A stretch of DNA of 61,245 nucleotides. Origin: Paenibacillus mesophilus (GTDB lineage: Bacteria; Bacillota; Bacilli; Paenibacillales; NBRC-103111). The notes under the pieces are model-generated. The model saw only the letters and a program-made list of their open reading frames with translations. It was not told where the DNA came from and did not search any database. The stretch covers positions 1 to 61,245 of the forward strand of contig NZ_VCRA01000038.1 in assembly GCF_005938385.1 (NCBI RefSeq), given 5' to 3'. Position numbers and translations under genes: made by a program. Shown piece after piece: positions 1-8,078 of the stretch (its first letter is position 1; every line of letters starts with the position of its first letter).

Positions 1-833
1 CCGACAAACATTGCAGTATCTTTATCTTCAAAAAATCCTTTCAGCGGGTTAGTGATTTGGGGTACTGTCGCTTCATTGCCAGGAATCTGATAAAGTCGCG
101 TCATATTATCAATAACTTTCCTCCACTTGTCTGTCTGGAGCGTCGGATTGTTTGTCTTCGGATCTACAAACGCTTCAGATAACTGGTTGTAGAGAAGGCC
201 GAATGCAACGTTAAACCTGATGCCGCGATAAAGCACTCCGCCGTCGTTTCGCGATAAACTTTTCGCCAAAGGGTAAATATCATCCCAGGTCATGCCATCT
301 TTCGGGTAAGGAACGCCGAATTTATCGAACAAGTCTTTGTTATAATACAGCAAGGACAGCTCGGCGCTGTACGGCAGTCCGATAAGCCCGCCGTTGGCCA
401 TGCTGCGCATCCGTTCGATCGACGTCTGCTCTAACGGATTCAAATTAAAGTTGTTTTTCTTGATCAGCTCGGACATATCGTAGTCGATAGCCATACTTAT
501 GTTCATAGGAACGGAACTGGCCGTATTGAACCATATATCGACCATAGTTCCCGACGCAATAAAATCCTCTACGGGTCCTTTCGATTGCAAAATAAGTTTC
601 GGGGTTATGTGGGGAAACTTTGCCTGAATATGTTTCCCGAATAAATCCATAAAGCGCTCTTCCGTCCAATTGCCGTTTTGAAAGTAAAACGCAAGCTCGA
701 CCGGCTCCTTGGTCTTCGTCTCCCCCTTGCCGCCTTCTTTAGCACCTTTGTCTGCCCCGCATGCTGAAGCAAACAGCATCATAGCCGCGATCAAGAACAA
801 CTGATACCGTTTGCCGTATTTCTTTTTCTCCAT
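1..833 (-). CDS. Extracellular sugar-binding lipoprotein, 3' part outside window
   Basis: Substrate-binding protein of a carbohydrate ABC importer (family 1 SBP fold), anchored outside the membrane by a lipid. The N-terminus has a basic stretch, a hydrophobic segment and a lipobox ending in the Cys of FASACG. The usual SBP features follow, including a YYNKDLFDKFGVPYPKDG stretch that also occurs in the two other binding proteins of this region. The ATG at 833 is preceded by AGGGAGG. The gene runs off the left edge, so the C-terminus and any permease genes are unseen. A 121-bp regulatory segment (874-994), duplicated near the GH31-AraC gene, sits just upstream and suggests shared control. The family is clear; the ligand cannot be told. 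Confidence 0.9.
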   Translation of the reverse strand, partial: MEKKKYGKRYQLFLIAAMMLFASACGADKGAKEGGKGETKTKEPVELAFYFQNGNWTEERFMDLFGKHIQAKFPHITPKLILQSKGPVEDFIASGTMVDIWFNTASSVPMNISMAIDYDMSELIKKNNFNLNPLEQTSIERMRSMANGGLIGLPYSAELSLLYYNKDLFDKFGVPYPKDGMTWDDIYPLAKSLSRNDGGVLYRGIRFNVAFGLLYNQLSEAFVDPKTNNPTLQTDKWRKVIDNMTRLYQIPGNEATVPQITNPLKGFFEDKDTAMFV

Positions 834-873
834 CCTTCTTGCCTCCCTTTGTTTTTTCGCATAGAAAAATAAT

Positions 874-994
874 GCTATAAACATTGTAAGCGCTGCCTTG
901 CACAAGTTATAGGACGATTGTTGCAGCTTTCGGTCTGCTGAATGCAATATTCGGTCTATTTATGTGTGTTGCCTGTATACGCAATACGTAACCG
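874..994. promoter_or_regulatory. Duplicated regulatory segment, copy A
   Basis: This 121-bp stretch aligns without gaps to 2401-2521, with 19 mismatches by my count (about 84% identical). It carries two TTCGGTCT words at 929 and 950, exactly 21 bp apart, which fits the two DNA contacts of an AraC-type regulator. On the minus strand a conserved TACAAT could be the -10 of the binding-protein gene, with only a weak -35, as expected for an activated promoter. Inferred to be the operator of the GH31-AraC regulator. Confidence 0.7.
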
Positions 995-1041
995 AACTTT
1001 TCACCGGCTAGAAGATGCGTGTTTCGCTAGGCAAGCGAAAC

Positions 1042-1087
1042 AAAAAAAGGATCTCCCCCAGGTTCATCACGTCCTGAGGGAGATCTC
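1042..1087 (-). terminator. Intrinsic terminator after GH109-like gene
   Basis: GATCTCCC (1050-1057) pairs with GGGAGATC (1078-1085), with further pairing inside. On the minus strand the stem is followed by a T run. It lies directly after the stop of the oxidoreductase gene. Confidence 0.8.
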
Positions 1088-1094
1088 TTTCAAA

Positions 1095-2330
1095 TTAGAA
1101 CAATTGATCATGAACGGCGTCCAAGGCATATCGGCTGACCGGCGCCGGCTCCCGGTTGATCCACTTGCCTTTCGTGAAGTCCGGGATCGCAACCGGCATG
1201 CTGCCGAGCGCGATGGACTCTTCCGACAATACGGTAACCGCCATCCATACCGCCGTGTCGTACACATCGATCGGGGTCTGAGTGCCGTTCATGATGCTCT
1301 CCGTGAAAGCCTGCAACACGAGGTAGTCCATACCGCCGTGGCCGCCGCGTACGCCTATCTCTTGATACATTTTCCAGATCGGGTGCTCGTACTCTTCCAG
1401 GTATTTGTCGAACGAATCCCATTTGTGCGCCGGAGTGAGGCCATCGATATGGATCGAATGATTGATTTCCATCCACAGCCCCTTCGTCCCTTGCACGCGG
1501 CCCGCTCTCGAATACGGACGAGGCAGCGTCGTATCGTGGATGATCGTTATCGTTTCGCCGCCGGCGCACCTTACCATCGTCGTGACGACATCGCCTTGGG
1601 TCCAGTTCAGCTTGGCCTTCGGGTCGTTCTCGCCAAACTTGTCCGTCGCCCACTGCTTGATGCCTCGCGATTTCGAGGACATCGAGGTCAGTGTCACGAG
1701 ACGGTTGCCGCGGTTGATCTCCAGCGTCTTGGACACCGGCCCCAGGCCGTGGATCGGATACACGTCGCCGTTGCGGTGCAAATAGTTGTGGAAGCGGTTG
1801 TGTTTGTTCACATCACCCATCGCGACTTCCGCGCGCAGATCGTGCTCATACCCGCATTGGGCATGAACGATCTCGCCCAGCAGGCCTTTCTTCACCATAT
1901 TCATAACCGCCAGCTCGTTACGTCCGTAGCAGCAGTTCTCGAGCAGCATACAGGGCATGCCGGTCTGCTCCGATGTGCGAACCAGCTCCCAGCACTCTTC
2001 CAGGGAAGCGGCTCCGCCGACTTCGATACCGGCGTACTTGCCCGCCCGCATTGCGGCGATCGCGATCTCCGCATGGGTTACCCAAGTCGTAGCAATGACT
2101 ACTCCCTGAATGTCGGATCGGGCGAGCAGCTCCCGATAATCCGAATAACCGGTTGCCGGAGGACGTTCATTTTCTACTACGATGCTTAGGCCTTTCTCCA
2201 GCCGTTCTTCGAACGCATCGCAAATTGCAGGCACTTCGACATTCTCCATTCCCAGCAAAAGCGTTAGCAGCCCTCTGCCGCGTCCGCCCAATCCGATGAC
2301 ACCCAGTTTCACAGTCTGTTGCGCTCCCAT
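1095..2330 (-). CDS. Gfo/Idh/MocA-family oxidoreductase, GH109-like
   Basis: The 411-residue protein starts with a Rossmann dinucleotide motif (GVIGLGGRGRG, about residues 10-20). It has the LLENCCYGRNE stretch and the later HGLGPVSKTLEINRGNR stretch that are typical of the GH109 branch, where tightly bound NAD is used to cleave alpha-N-acetylgalactosaminides by an oxidation-elimination route. The closely related Gfo/Idh dehydrogenases are an alternative. There is no export signal, so it is probably cytoplasmic. The ATG is preceded by AAAGGACGGGG. It is divergent from the GH31-AraC gene, with regulatory copy B between them, so it probably acts on a sugar that this regulator senses. Confidence 0.85.
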   Translation of the reverse strand: MGAQQTVKLGVIGLGGRGRGLLTLLLGMENVEVPAICDAFEERLEKGLSIVVENERPPATGYSDYRELLARSDIQGVVIATTWVTHAEIAIAAMRAGKYAGIEVGGAASLEECWELVRTSEQTGMPCMLLENCCYGRNELAVMNMVKKGLLGEIVHAQCGYEHDLRAEVAMGDVNKHNRFHNYLHRNGDVYPIHGLGPVSKTLEINRGNRLVTLTSMSSKSRGIKQWATDKFGENDPKAKLNWTQGDVVTTMVRCAGGETITIIHDTTLPRPYSRAGRVQGTKGLWMEINHSIHIDGLTPAHKWDSFDKYLEEYEHPIWKMYQEIGVRGGHGGMDYLVLQAFTESIMNGTQTPIDVYDTAVWMAVTVLSEESIALGSMPVAIPDFTKGKWINREPAPVSRYALDAVHDQLF

Positions 2331-2400
2331 TTATCCCCGTCCTTTCGCCTCTCAGCATGAAACACCCATTATTCATGATTGATTCTCCTCCTGATCGGAA

Positions 2401-2521
2401 GCTATAATCATTGTAAATGTCGCCTTGTCCAAGTTATAGGACAATTGGTGCAGCTTTCGGTCTGCTGAATGCAAGAATTGGTCTATTTATGAGCGATGCG
2501 TTTATATGCAATCCGTAACCG
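2401..2521. promoter_or_regulatory. Duplicated regulatory segment, copy B (divergent promoter)
   Basis: Partner of the copy at 874-994. It contains TTCGGTCT at 2456 and a TTGGTCT variant at 2478, again 21 bp apart. Toward the GH109-like gene, a TACAAT -10 is conserved in both copies. Toward the GH31-AraC gene, TTGGTC (2478-2483) and TTATAT (2502-2507) form a plausible promoter with an 18-bp spacer, and the second half-site overlaps that -35. This would allow activation in one direction and autorepression in the other. Inferred, not demonstrated. Confidence 0.7.
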
Positions 2522-2548
2522 GAATGAAGTGAAAGGAGTGCATCTTCC

Positions 2549-5104
2549 ATGGACAATCCGCACATCTTGCTCCAAATCGCAAATCGTTCGTATTTACGCA
2601 TAGATCCGCTCTCTCATGGTACATTTCGGATTCGTACAAATCATACTGCCGATTTTAACGAGCCGCCACTCGTTCGTTACGGTATTATTCATCCTACCCT
2701 ATCGACAACATATACGATGGAGCAAAACGATACTTCCATCATGATCCATAATGGCCATTCTTCCCTGCACGTTGACAAAAACAGCGGAAAGCTAGCCTTG
2801 TTCAATCGTCGCGGCGATATGCTGACCTGTCATGCCGAGAATGTTCAAAATCCCGCTTCTATACATGGCTTTGAAGTCCATTTTCTTCTATCCGGGGACG
2901 AAATGATGTACGGGCTAGGGGACGAAACGAGGGAACGCATTCAGCATCGGGGACATGCCGCCGACATGAAGGTCGATGCTACCAACCGCCATGCTCCCGT
3001 ACCGTTCCTTATGAGCAGTAAAGGCTGGGGGCTGCTAGTCAATACGACATGGAGACACCGCATTGATATTGCCCACACGTATGCGGATCGTTTATTCATT
3101 AGCGGGCAAGAAGGAGATCTGGATTACTTTCTGTTTGTCGGGGACGATTATGCCGAGCTGCTTGATTGCTATACGGAAGTCGCAGGAAGACCGCTTATGA
3201 TGCCCATTTGGGCTTACGGTTTAACGTTCACCTGTCATTCGTACACGAACGCACGCGAGATGATCGACGATGCTTTGAATTTTCGCAGAGACGGCATTCC
3301 TTGCGATATGATCGGTCTTGAGCGCGGTTGGATGGAAGAAGACAATGACGGCAAGATTCCATTTCCGTTTCGTTGGGATCTGAACCGTTTTCGAGTGTCA
3401 TCCTCCTCCAACTATACAGCTCCCTTTATCGATACGTTGCACAATCACGGTTTTAAAATGAGTCTATGGTTATATTGCAGATATGATGTAAGCTTGGAAG
3501 ACGAGCATTCCTTTTATGCTCAATTGCGTCAATTTGTTGAACTTGGCGTATCTTCATTCAAGATGGTCGTGCCGGGAAACTCCTTCCAACATCCGACGGG
3601 AATATGGGGAAATCAGATGAGCGACACGGAAATTCGCAATCTATACCCCCTCCTGCTGAGCAAGCAAATGCATCAAGGCTTTCAAAAACAAACGGGGCGC
3701 CGCTCAATGAATTACATCGCGGTCGGGTATACAGGCTTGCAGCAATATGCAGCCACATGGGCCGGCAACTCGCAAGGCGAATCGACGCTGATTTCCGTAT
3801 TAAACCATGGATTAACCGGTCATGCCAATACAACAAGCGATATGGACGTATCGACGCCCGAAGGGATCCATTTCGGTTTTTTGCAAGCATGGTCGCTTGT
3901 AAACAGCTCTGGCTTCTGGTGCCATCCGTCTATTTTGAAGAACGATTTATTGTTGACATTTAAGCATTACGCTAAACTGCGGTATTCTCTTATCCCATAC
4001 ATTTATTCTGCGGCGCATACTGCCGCTCGCACAGGAATGCCCATCGTACGAGCAATGCCCCTGTGCTTCCCGGAAGACCCTCTATCGAACCGATTACTGA
4101 ATCAATATATGTTTGGCGATTCATTTCTTGTGGCCGCGTTTACAAATCAAGTCTATTTACCGAATGGCGAATGGATCGATTACTGGACAGGCGAGAGGCA
4201 TGCCGGACCGAAGTGGTTGACGCCTGCCATCCCTTCCCCTGCAGGAGGTCCCCTATATGTGCGAGCCGGCGCGATTATCCCGACTTGGACCGCTGGCGAC
4301 TGTATCGATGATAAACAAAAGGAAATCATCGGATTGCACTTTTATCCGCACGGGGAAAGCAATTATACATTATTGGAGGACGATGGGACGACCTATTCCT
4401 ATTTGCAGCAGGAAATCGCCGAAACCAAAATCTGTTGTTCAGCAAAAAATACGTCTTTGCGCGCGGAAATTGGTCTGAGAACAGGGCTTTACGATGGAAT
4501 GCCGTCCAGGCGCATCTATGATGTTCAAGTTCATCTGGATGCAAAGCCGTTTAAAGTAACGGTAAATGGGTTTTCTTTAACAGAGACATCCGATATAGAT
4601 AAAGCGACTTTTTCCAACCGCGATTATTGGTTTTTCGATCGAACCGCGTGGACTGCCCGTTTTTTCGTCGAAGAAGGCGTAATGAATCCGACAAGTATCT
4701 CGATAGAAATCATTTACGATTTGACCGACCGACGCTTCATGAATCAGCCCGAGACCGGAAACCGCACCATTGCGGCAACGGCCGTCATGAAACTACATCA
4801 TCCTTTGGTCAAAAAGATTGTCGATTTGATGGAAGCACAGGACGGACATCATTGGAGCCTTCAAGACGCAGCCGATCGTTTGCATGTAAATGCCTCGCAT
4901 CTTGGAAGGGTATTCAAGAAAGAAATGGGTGTATCGTTTCCTCAGTACATCCTGAAAAAAAGAATGGAGCATGCAAAAAAACTGTTGCAGGGTGGCAACA
5001 GCGTATCGGAAGCGACTTACATGCTTGGGTTTAAAGACATCAGTCATTTCATTCGCGTATTTCGCAAATATTATGGAGTTACGCCGGGAGAAATCAAAAA
5101 CTAG
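2549..5104 (+). CDS. GH31-fold sensor fused to AraC DNA-binding domain
   Basis: 851 residues. Residues about 1-700 have the order of a family 31 alpha-glycosidase (N-terminal beta-sandwich, barrel, C-terminal sheets). The last roughly 100 residues are an AraC/XylS double helix-turn-helix. The GH31 catalytic acids seem to be missing. The nucleophile motif, normally GVDxFKxD, reads GVSSFKMV here, putting Val340 at the Asp position. The acid/base motif, normally WxGD, reads WAGN (Asn407), and its usual upstream Arg-Ser is Ala-Val. The LDxxW motif near the barrel start has Glu for Asp. The best reading is a pseudo-glycosidase used as an oligosaccharide sensor in a one-component regulator. The start is preceded by GAAAGGAG. 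The targets are probably the promoters at 874-994 and 2401-2521. Confidence 0.9.
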   Translation: MDNPHILLQIANRSYLRIDPLSHGTFRIRTNHTADFNEPPLVRYGIIHPTLSTTYTMEQNDTSIMIHNGHSSLHVDKNSGKLALFNRRGDMLTCHAENVQNPASIHGFEVHFLLSGDEMMYGLGDETRERIQHRGHAADMKVDATNRHAPVPFLMSSKGWGLLVNTTWRHRIDIAHTYADRLFISGQEGDLDYFLFVGDDYAELLDCYTEVAGRPLMMPIWAYGLTFTCHSYTNAREMIDDALNFRRDGIPCDMIGLERGWMEEDNDGKIPFPFRWDLNRFRVSSSSNYTAPFIDTLHNHGFKMSLWLYCRYDVSLEDEHSFYAQLRQFVELGVSSFKMVVPGNSFQHPTGIWGNQMSDTEIRNLYPLLLSKQMHQGFQKQTGRRSMNYIAVGYTGLQQYAATWAGNSQGESTLISVLNHGLTGHANTTSDMDVSTPEGIHFGFLQAWSLVNSSGFWCHPSILKNDLLLTFKHYAKLRYSLIPYIYSAAHTAARTGMPIVRAMPLCFPEDPLSNRLLNQYMFGDSFLVAAFTNQVYLPNGEWIDYWTGERHAGPKWLTPAIPSPAGGPLYVRAGAIIPTWTAGDCIDDKQKEIIGLHFYPHGESNYTLLEDDGTTYSYLQQEIAETKICCSAKNTSLRAEIGLRTGLYDGMPSRRIYDVQVHLDAKPFKVTVNGFSLTETSDIDKATFSNRDYWFFDRTAWTARFFVEEGVMNPTSISIEIIYDLTDRRFMNQPETGNRTIAATAVMKLHHPLVKKIVDLMEAQDGHHWSLQDAADRLHVNASHLGRVFKKEMGVSFPQYILKKRMEHAKKLLQGGNSVSEATYMLGFKDISHFIRVFRKYYGVTPGEIKN

Positions 5105-5141
5105 CTATTTGCCCTAGACAGGCAGCTACATACCGTCGAAC

Positions 5142-5191
5142 ATCAAGCCGGGACGACGCCTTCGGTATTTCGCTCGTTATCCCGGCTTGAT
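5142..5191 (+). terminator. Terminator-like 12-bp perfect hairpin
   Basis: ATCAAGCCGGGA (5142-5153) pairs perfectly with TCCCGGCTTGAT (5180-5191) shortly after the GH31-AraC stop. No long T run follows, so termination strength is uncertain. Confidence 0.6.
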
Positions 5192-5228
5192 AATAATCGG
5201 GCTTAAAAACAATAACTGGCTAAGATAG

Positions 5229-5740
5229 TTATCCACTCGACTTATATGCAATCGGGTTGTAATTGTGTCCACGGAAAGTTGAGATGCATCGGCATCGGCT
5301 CAAGACGGTTGCGCTTCTTCTCTCATCAGTCATGGTCGAACCGCGGCGAGAGCGCGGTCCAGAACGAAAAGAGCACCTTTTCGATCCCGCCCATCGCTTC
5401 ATCACCACCCGCGTCCACCATGTCGAAACCCGCTTCGGCTCCCAGCCGAAAGACAGTTTGCTTGGTTTCATCGTCCTCGCCACTCATGAAGAGTGTGGCG
5501 TTCGCCCCGCTGAATCGCGGGTTCGCGAGCGCCTCCCATGTCCCGCCCTTTCCCATACCGTAGTATGCTGCGTTTCGACACCGGGACTGCCACGGCAGAA
5601 AGCGGTGGTAAAATAAAAGTCCGGCCCCTGGCAGCCGAATTGGTACACCCGAAACAGCTCTGGGTAGCCGACGCTTCTTCGAGGCCGATCCGGTCCGCCA
5701 GTTCGCGGCCGTACAAAATAGGAGTCCAAATGTCGGGCAT
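5229..5740 (-). pseudogene. Frame-broken remnant, possibly F420/NADP reductase-like
   Basis: No intact gene covers this stretch, but minus-strand fragments in different frames look protein-like. The segment 5326-5556 encodes ALANPRFSGANATLFMSG, then DDETKQTVFRLGAEAGFD and VDAG, resembling the central part of NAD(P)-binding reductases of the F420-dependent NADP reductase type. An upstream fragment (5468-5740) begins MPDIWTPILYGRELADRIG in another frame. Frameshift decay, or a sequencing error in one gene, would explain this. The family call is tentative. Confidence 0.4.
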
Positions 5741-5784
5741 CGGGCCTTCGGTTCCTTAACCCGATAGGCTTTGCCCGTATCGTA

Positions 5785-6651
5785 TCAGGATAACGGAACG
5801 AGCTTCAAAGCGTTGCCCGAGTATATTTTGGCAAGAACGTCGTCCGGCAGATTAAGCGACCCCAGCACTTCCTGGTGAACGTTATCGAAATAGTCGCGGC
5901 CGTACAAGATGCGGTCCTGGAATTCGAGTATAAACTCTCTCGCGAATTCCGGATCACGGCTGAACGCTCTCGCTCCCGAGCCTGCGGATATATCGCAGTA
6001 CAGGTTCCGGTATTTGCGCAGCATTTCGCTAACCTTGCCGCCCGGCTGGACTTTTCCTGTCGGATAGGCGACTTTGTCGTACTGGTCGTCGCCGGATAGA
6101 TGTGCCCAGAAACCGGGAGCATGACCGAGGAAATACGTGTCCGGACAAGCCTTGACAGCACGCTCGAAGGCGTCGATGCCGCCGCCGTACCACCAGTTCG
6201 GACGGGGATACGCCGACCCCGTAGCGAACTCGTAGTCGATATGTACCGTAACCGGCAGCCCTTTCTCCCCGCAGAAACGGAATAGCCGGATCGCGTCCGG
6301 ATTGTCGTACATCATGCGCAGCTTGATCTCGCCATACACGCGGACGCCGTACAGCCGGATCGCATGATCGAGTTTGTCGATCGCATCAGGACGGCGCGGA
6401 TCGGGCGCGTAGCCTAAAATGAATTTGTCCGGATACTGCTCCGCATACCGGACGCAGCGGTGGAACGATATCGGGCCGTCCGGCAGCGATGCGTCAGGGA
6501 CCTGTTTTTTGTATGTCGGGCTGTATTCGTCATCCGGGCATTCCCAGCTAAGCAGCCAGGTTTTGTCGATGTTGTATCGCTTCATGTTGTCCAAATACCG
6601 TTCGATATTATATCCATACCAGTCCGGATGATTATGGCAGTCGATAATCAT
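5785..6651 (-). CDS. Amidohydrolase family 2 protein (TIM-barrel metal hydrolase)
   Basis: 288 residues beginning MIIDCHNHPD, whose H-x-H pair (His6, His8) is the first metal-binding motif of the amidohydrolase superfamily. A further His lies in the LGHAPGFWAH stretch, and a C-terminal GRDYFDN supplies the usual Asp. Members of this branch (PF04909-like) are often hydrolases or decarboxylases of small ring acids and lactones. There is no signal peptide, so it is cytoplasmic. It lies 29 bp after the second binding-protein gene on the same strand and is probably co-transcribed with it. The substrate is unknown but probably a sugar-derived compound given the context. Confidence 0.85.
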   Translation of the reverse strand: MIIDCHNHPDWYGYNIERYLDNMKRYNIDKTWLLSWECPDDEYSPTYKKQVPDASLPDGPISFHRCVRYAEQYPDKFILGYAPDPRRPDAIDKLDHAIRLYGVRVYGEIKLRMMYDNPDAIRLFRFCGEKGLPVTVHIDYEFATGSAYPRPNWWYGGGIDAFERAVKACPDTYFLGHAPGFWAHLSGDDQYDKVAYPTGKVQPGGKVSEMLRKYRNLYCDISAGSGARAFSRDPEFAREFILEFQDRILYGRDYFDNVHQEVLGSLNLPDDVLAKIYSGNALKLVPLS

Positions 6652-6680
6652 GGATCGTAACCTCGCTTTATCGGTGGTGA

Positions 6681-8021
6681 CTACTTGGCTTGCATACTTT
6701 GCTGTGCTTCGATAAATTTGTTTACTTCTTCCTCGGCGGAACGCATTGCGGAATTGATGTCCGTTTGGCCCAATGCCACGTTATGGATATGTTTCGGTAT
6801 GATCGTTGCGGATGCCTGATGGATATACAGATCATAGGCGGCTGCCGGAGCATATTTTGCCGGACTCATGGCGCTTACGTTTTTGCCTCGGAACAAATCG
6901 GAGTCTTGGCCGAACGCCGTCTTGATCTGGCTGTTTTTCAAAGGCGTGGTCCAGCCTTTCCTGGATAGCTCCATCTGCAAGTAATCCGATGTAAAGAAGT
7001 CCATCGCTTTCACGGCTAGCTCCTTATGCTTGCTTATACTGGACAAGTACATATAATCCGGATAAGGCTGAACGCTGACGTTCCCACGCTCGGGCAGTAT
7101 CGGGATCGGCGCCAAATCCCACTCCAGACCCTTATACCTCTCCGGTGTATTGTAAGAGGAGCCCAGCCCCATCCACATCGCCAAAGTCCGGTCTTCGAAA
7201 AACAGTTTATCTCCATATGGAGTAAGTCCTTTGGTGTCCGAAAGCTCATATTGCCGAAGAAACATCTCGGATACGGTCTTTCCCAGATCGCTGTTGAACT
7301 GCACCTTGTGCGTGGTCGGATGGACAAATTCCAGCGAATACGGATTTCTTCTGAAGAAGGTAGGGTGGACCCGCACACCGTAATAGGAAGTATCTCCGTC
7401 CATACGAGTCAGCTTTTTGGCGACAGTAAACATTTCATCCCATGTCCACCGGTCATGGGGCGGATAAGGAACGCCGAATTTATCGAAGATCGACTTGTTG
7501 TACAGCACTTGTGTCGGACTGTCCTGCAGCGGAAGCCCTATCAGCTTCCCTCCGCCCAAGCTCCTGTTCAGATCGAGAAATTCCGCGGCAAACCGATTCA
7601 AATCCACTTGCGCCTGTTTGAGATACGGTTCGATATCCTCGGACAAGCCATAAGGCTGCACTAAGGAGAGGTAGCTGTAATTGGCCGCAAGAATGACGTC
7701 CATCGGCTGCTTCGACGCAATCAGTCCTTCCATCTCTTTTGCATTCATTGCCGTAAGCTTTACGGTTTTGGGGATGATGTTGGGAAATTTTTTCTTAAGC
7801 GGTTCGCCGAAGTCCCTCATAAATACCTCTTCATCCCACCAGTAGTTGCTCGTACTCAGAAAATACAGCTCTGTCGGCTCCGCAGGAACTTGCTGCCGCT
7901 TCTCCGGCGTCGCCTCCGGTCCTTCATTCGACTTGCCGCTCTGACATGCGCTCAGCAGCATCATACTAATCGCAGCAATGGTACAGCCCAACACAAGCGG
8001 CTTCTTCGCTCTTTTGCCCAT
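6681..8021 (-). CDS. Extracellular sugar-binding lipoprotein (second)
   Basis: 446-residue family 1 solute-binding protein. The signal peptide ends in a lipobox (LLSACQSG) followed by a charged linker. The mature part carries LYNKSIFDKFGVPYPPHDRW and other SBP landmarks shared with the neighbours. The start is an ATG preceded by a G-rich ribosome site. No permease or ATPase genes are next to it, so it must rely on transporter parts encoded elsewhere or act as a sensor-type binding protein. It lies between the tailspike-like gene and the amidohydrolase on one strand, which suggests uptake and processing of a common glycan fragment. The ligand is not predictable. Confidence 0.9.
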   Translation of the reverse strand: MGKRAKKPLVLGCTIAAISMMLLSACQSGKSNEGPEATPEKRQQVPAEPTELYFLSTSNYWWDEEVFMRDFGEPLKKKFPNIIPKTVKLTAMNAKEMEGLIASKQPMDVILAANYSYLSLVQPYGLSEDIEPYLKQAQVDLNRFAAEFLDLNRSLGGGKLIGLPLQDSPTQVLYNKSIFDKFGVPYPPHDRWTWDEMFTVAKKLTRMDGDTSYYGVRVHPTFFRRNPYSLEFVHPTTHKVQFNSDLGKTVSEMFLRQYELSDTKGLTPYGDKLFFEDRTLAMWMGLGSSYNTPERYKGLEWDLAPIPILPERGNVSVQPYPDYMYLSSISKHKELAVKAMDFFTSDYLQMELSRKGWTTPLKNSQIKTAFGQDSDLFRGKNVSAMSPAKYAPAAAYDLYIHQASATIIPKHIHNVALGQTDINSAMRSAEEEVNKFIEAQQSMQAK

Positions 8022-8078
8022 TGTGGTTGCCCCCCCCTTTATACAAGATTCCCGAATTTCTAGTTCAACTAATATAGA

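Noticed and set aside
942..2189. 415-codon open frame on the plus strand
   Set aside because: It is the antisense shadow of the GH109-like gene; low-complexity Arg/His-rich product, no ribosome site and it crosses a terminator.
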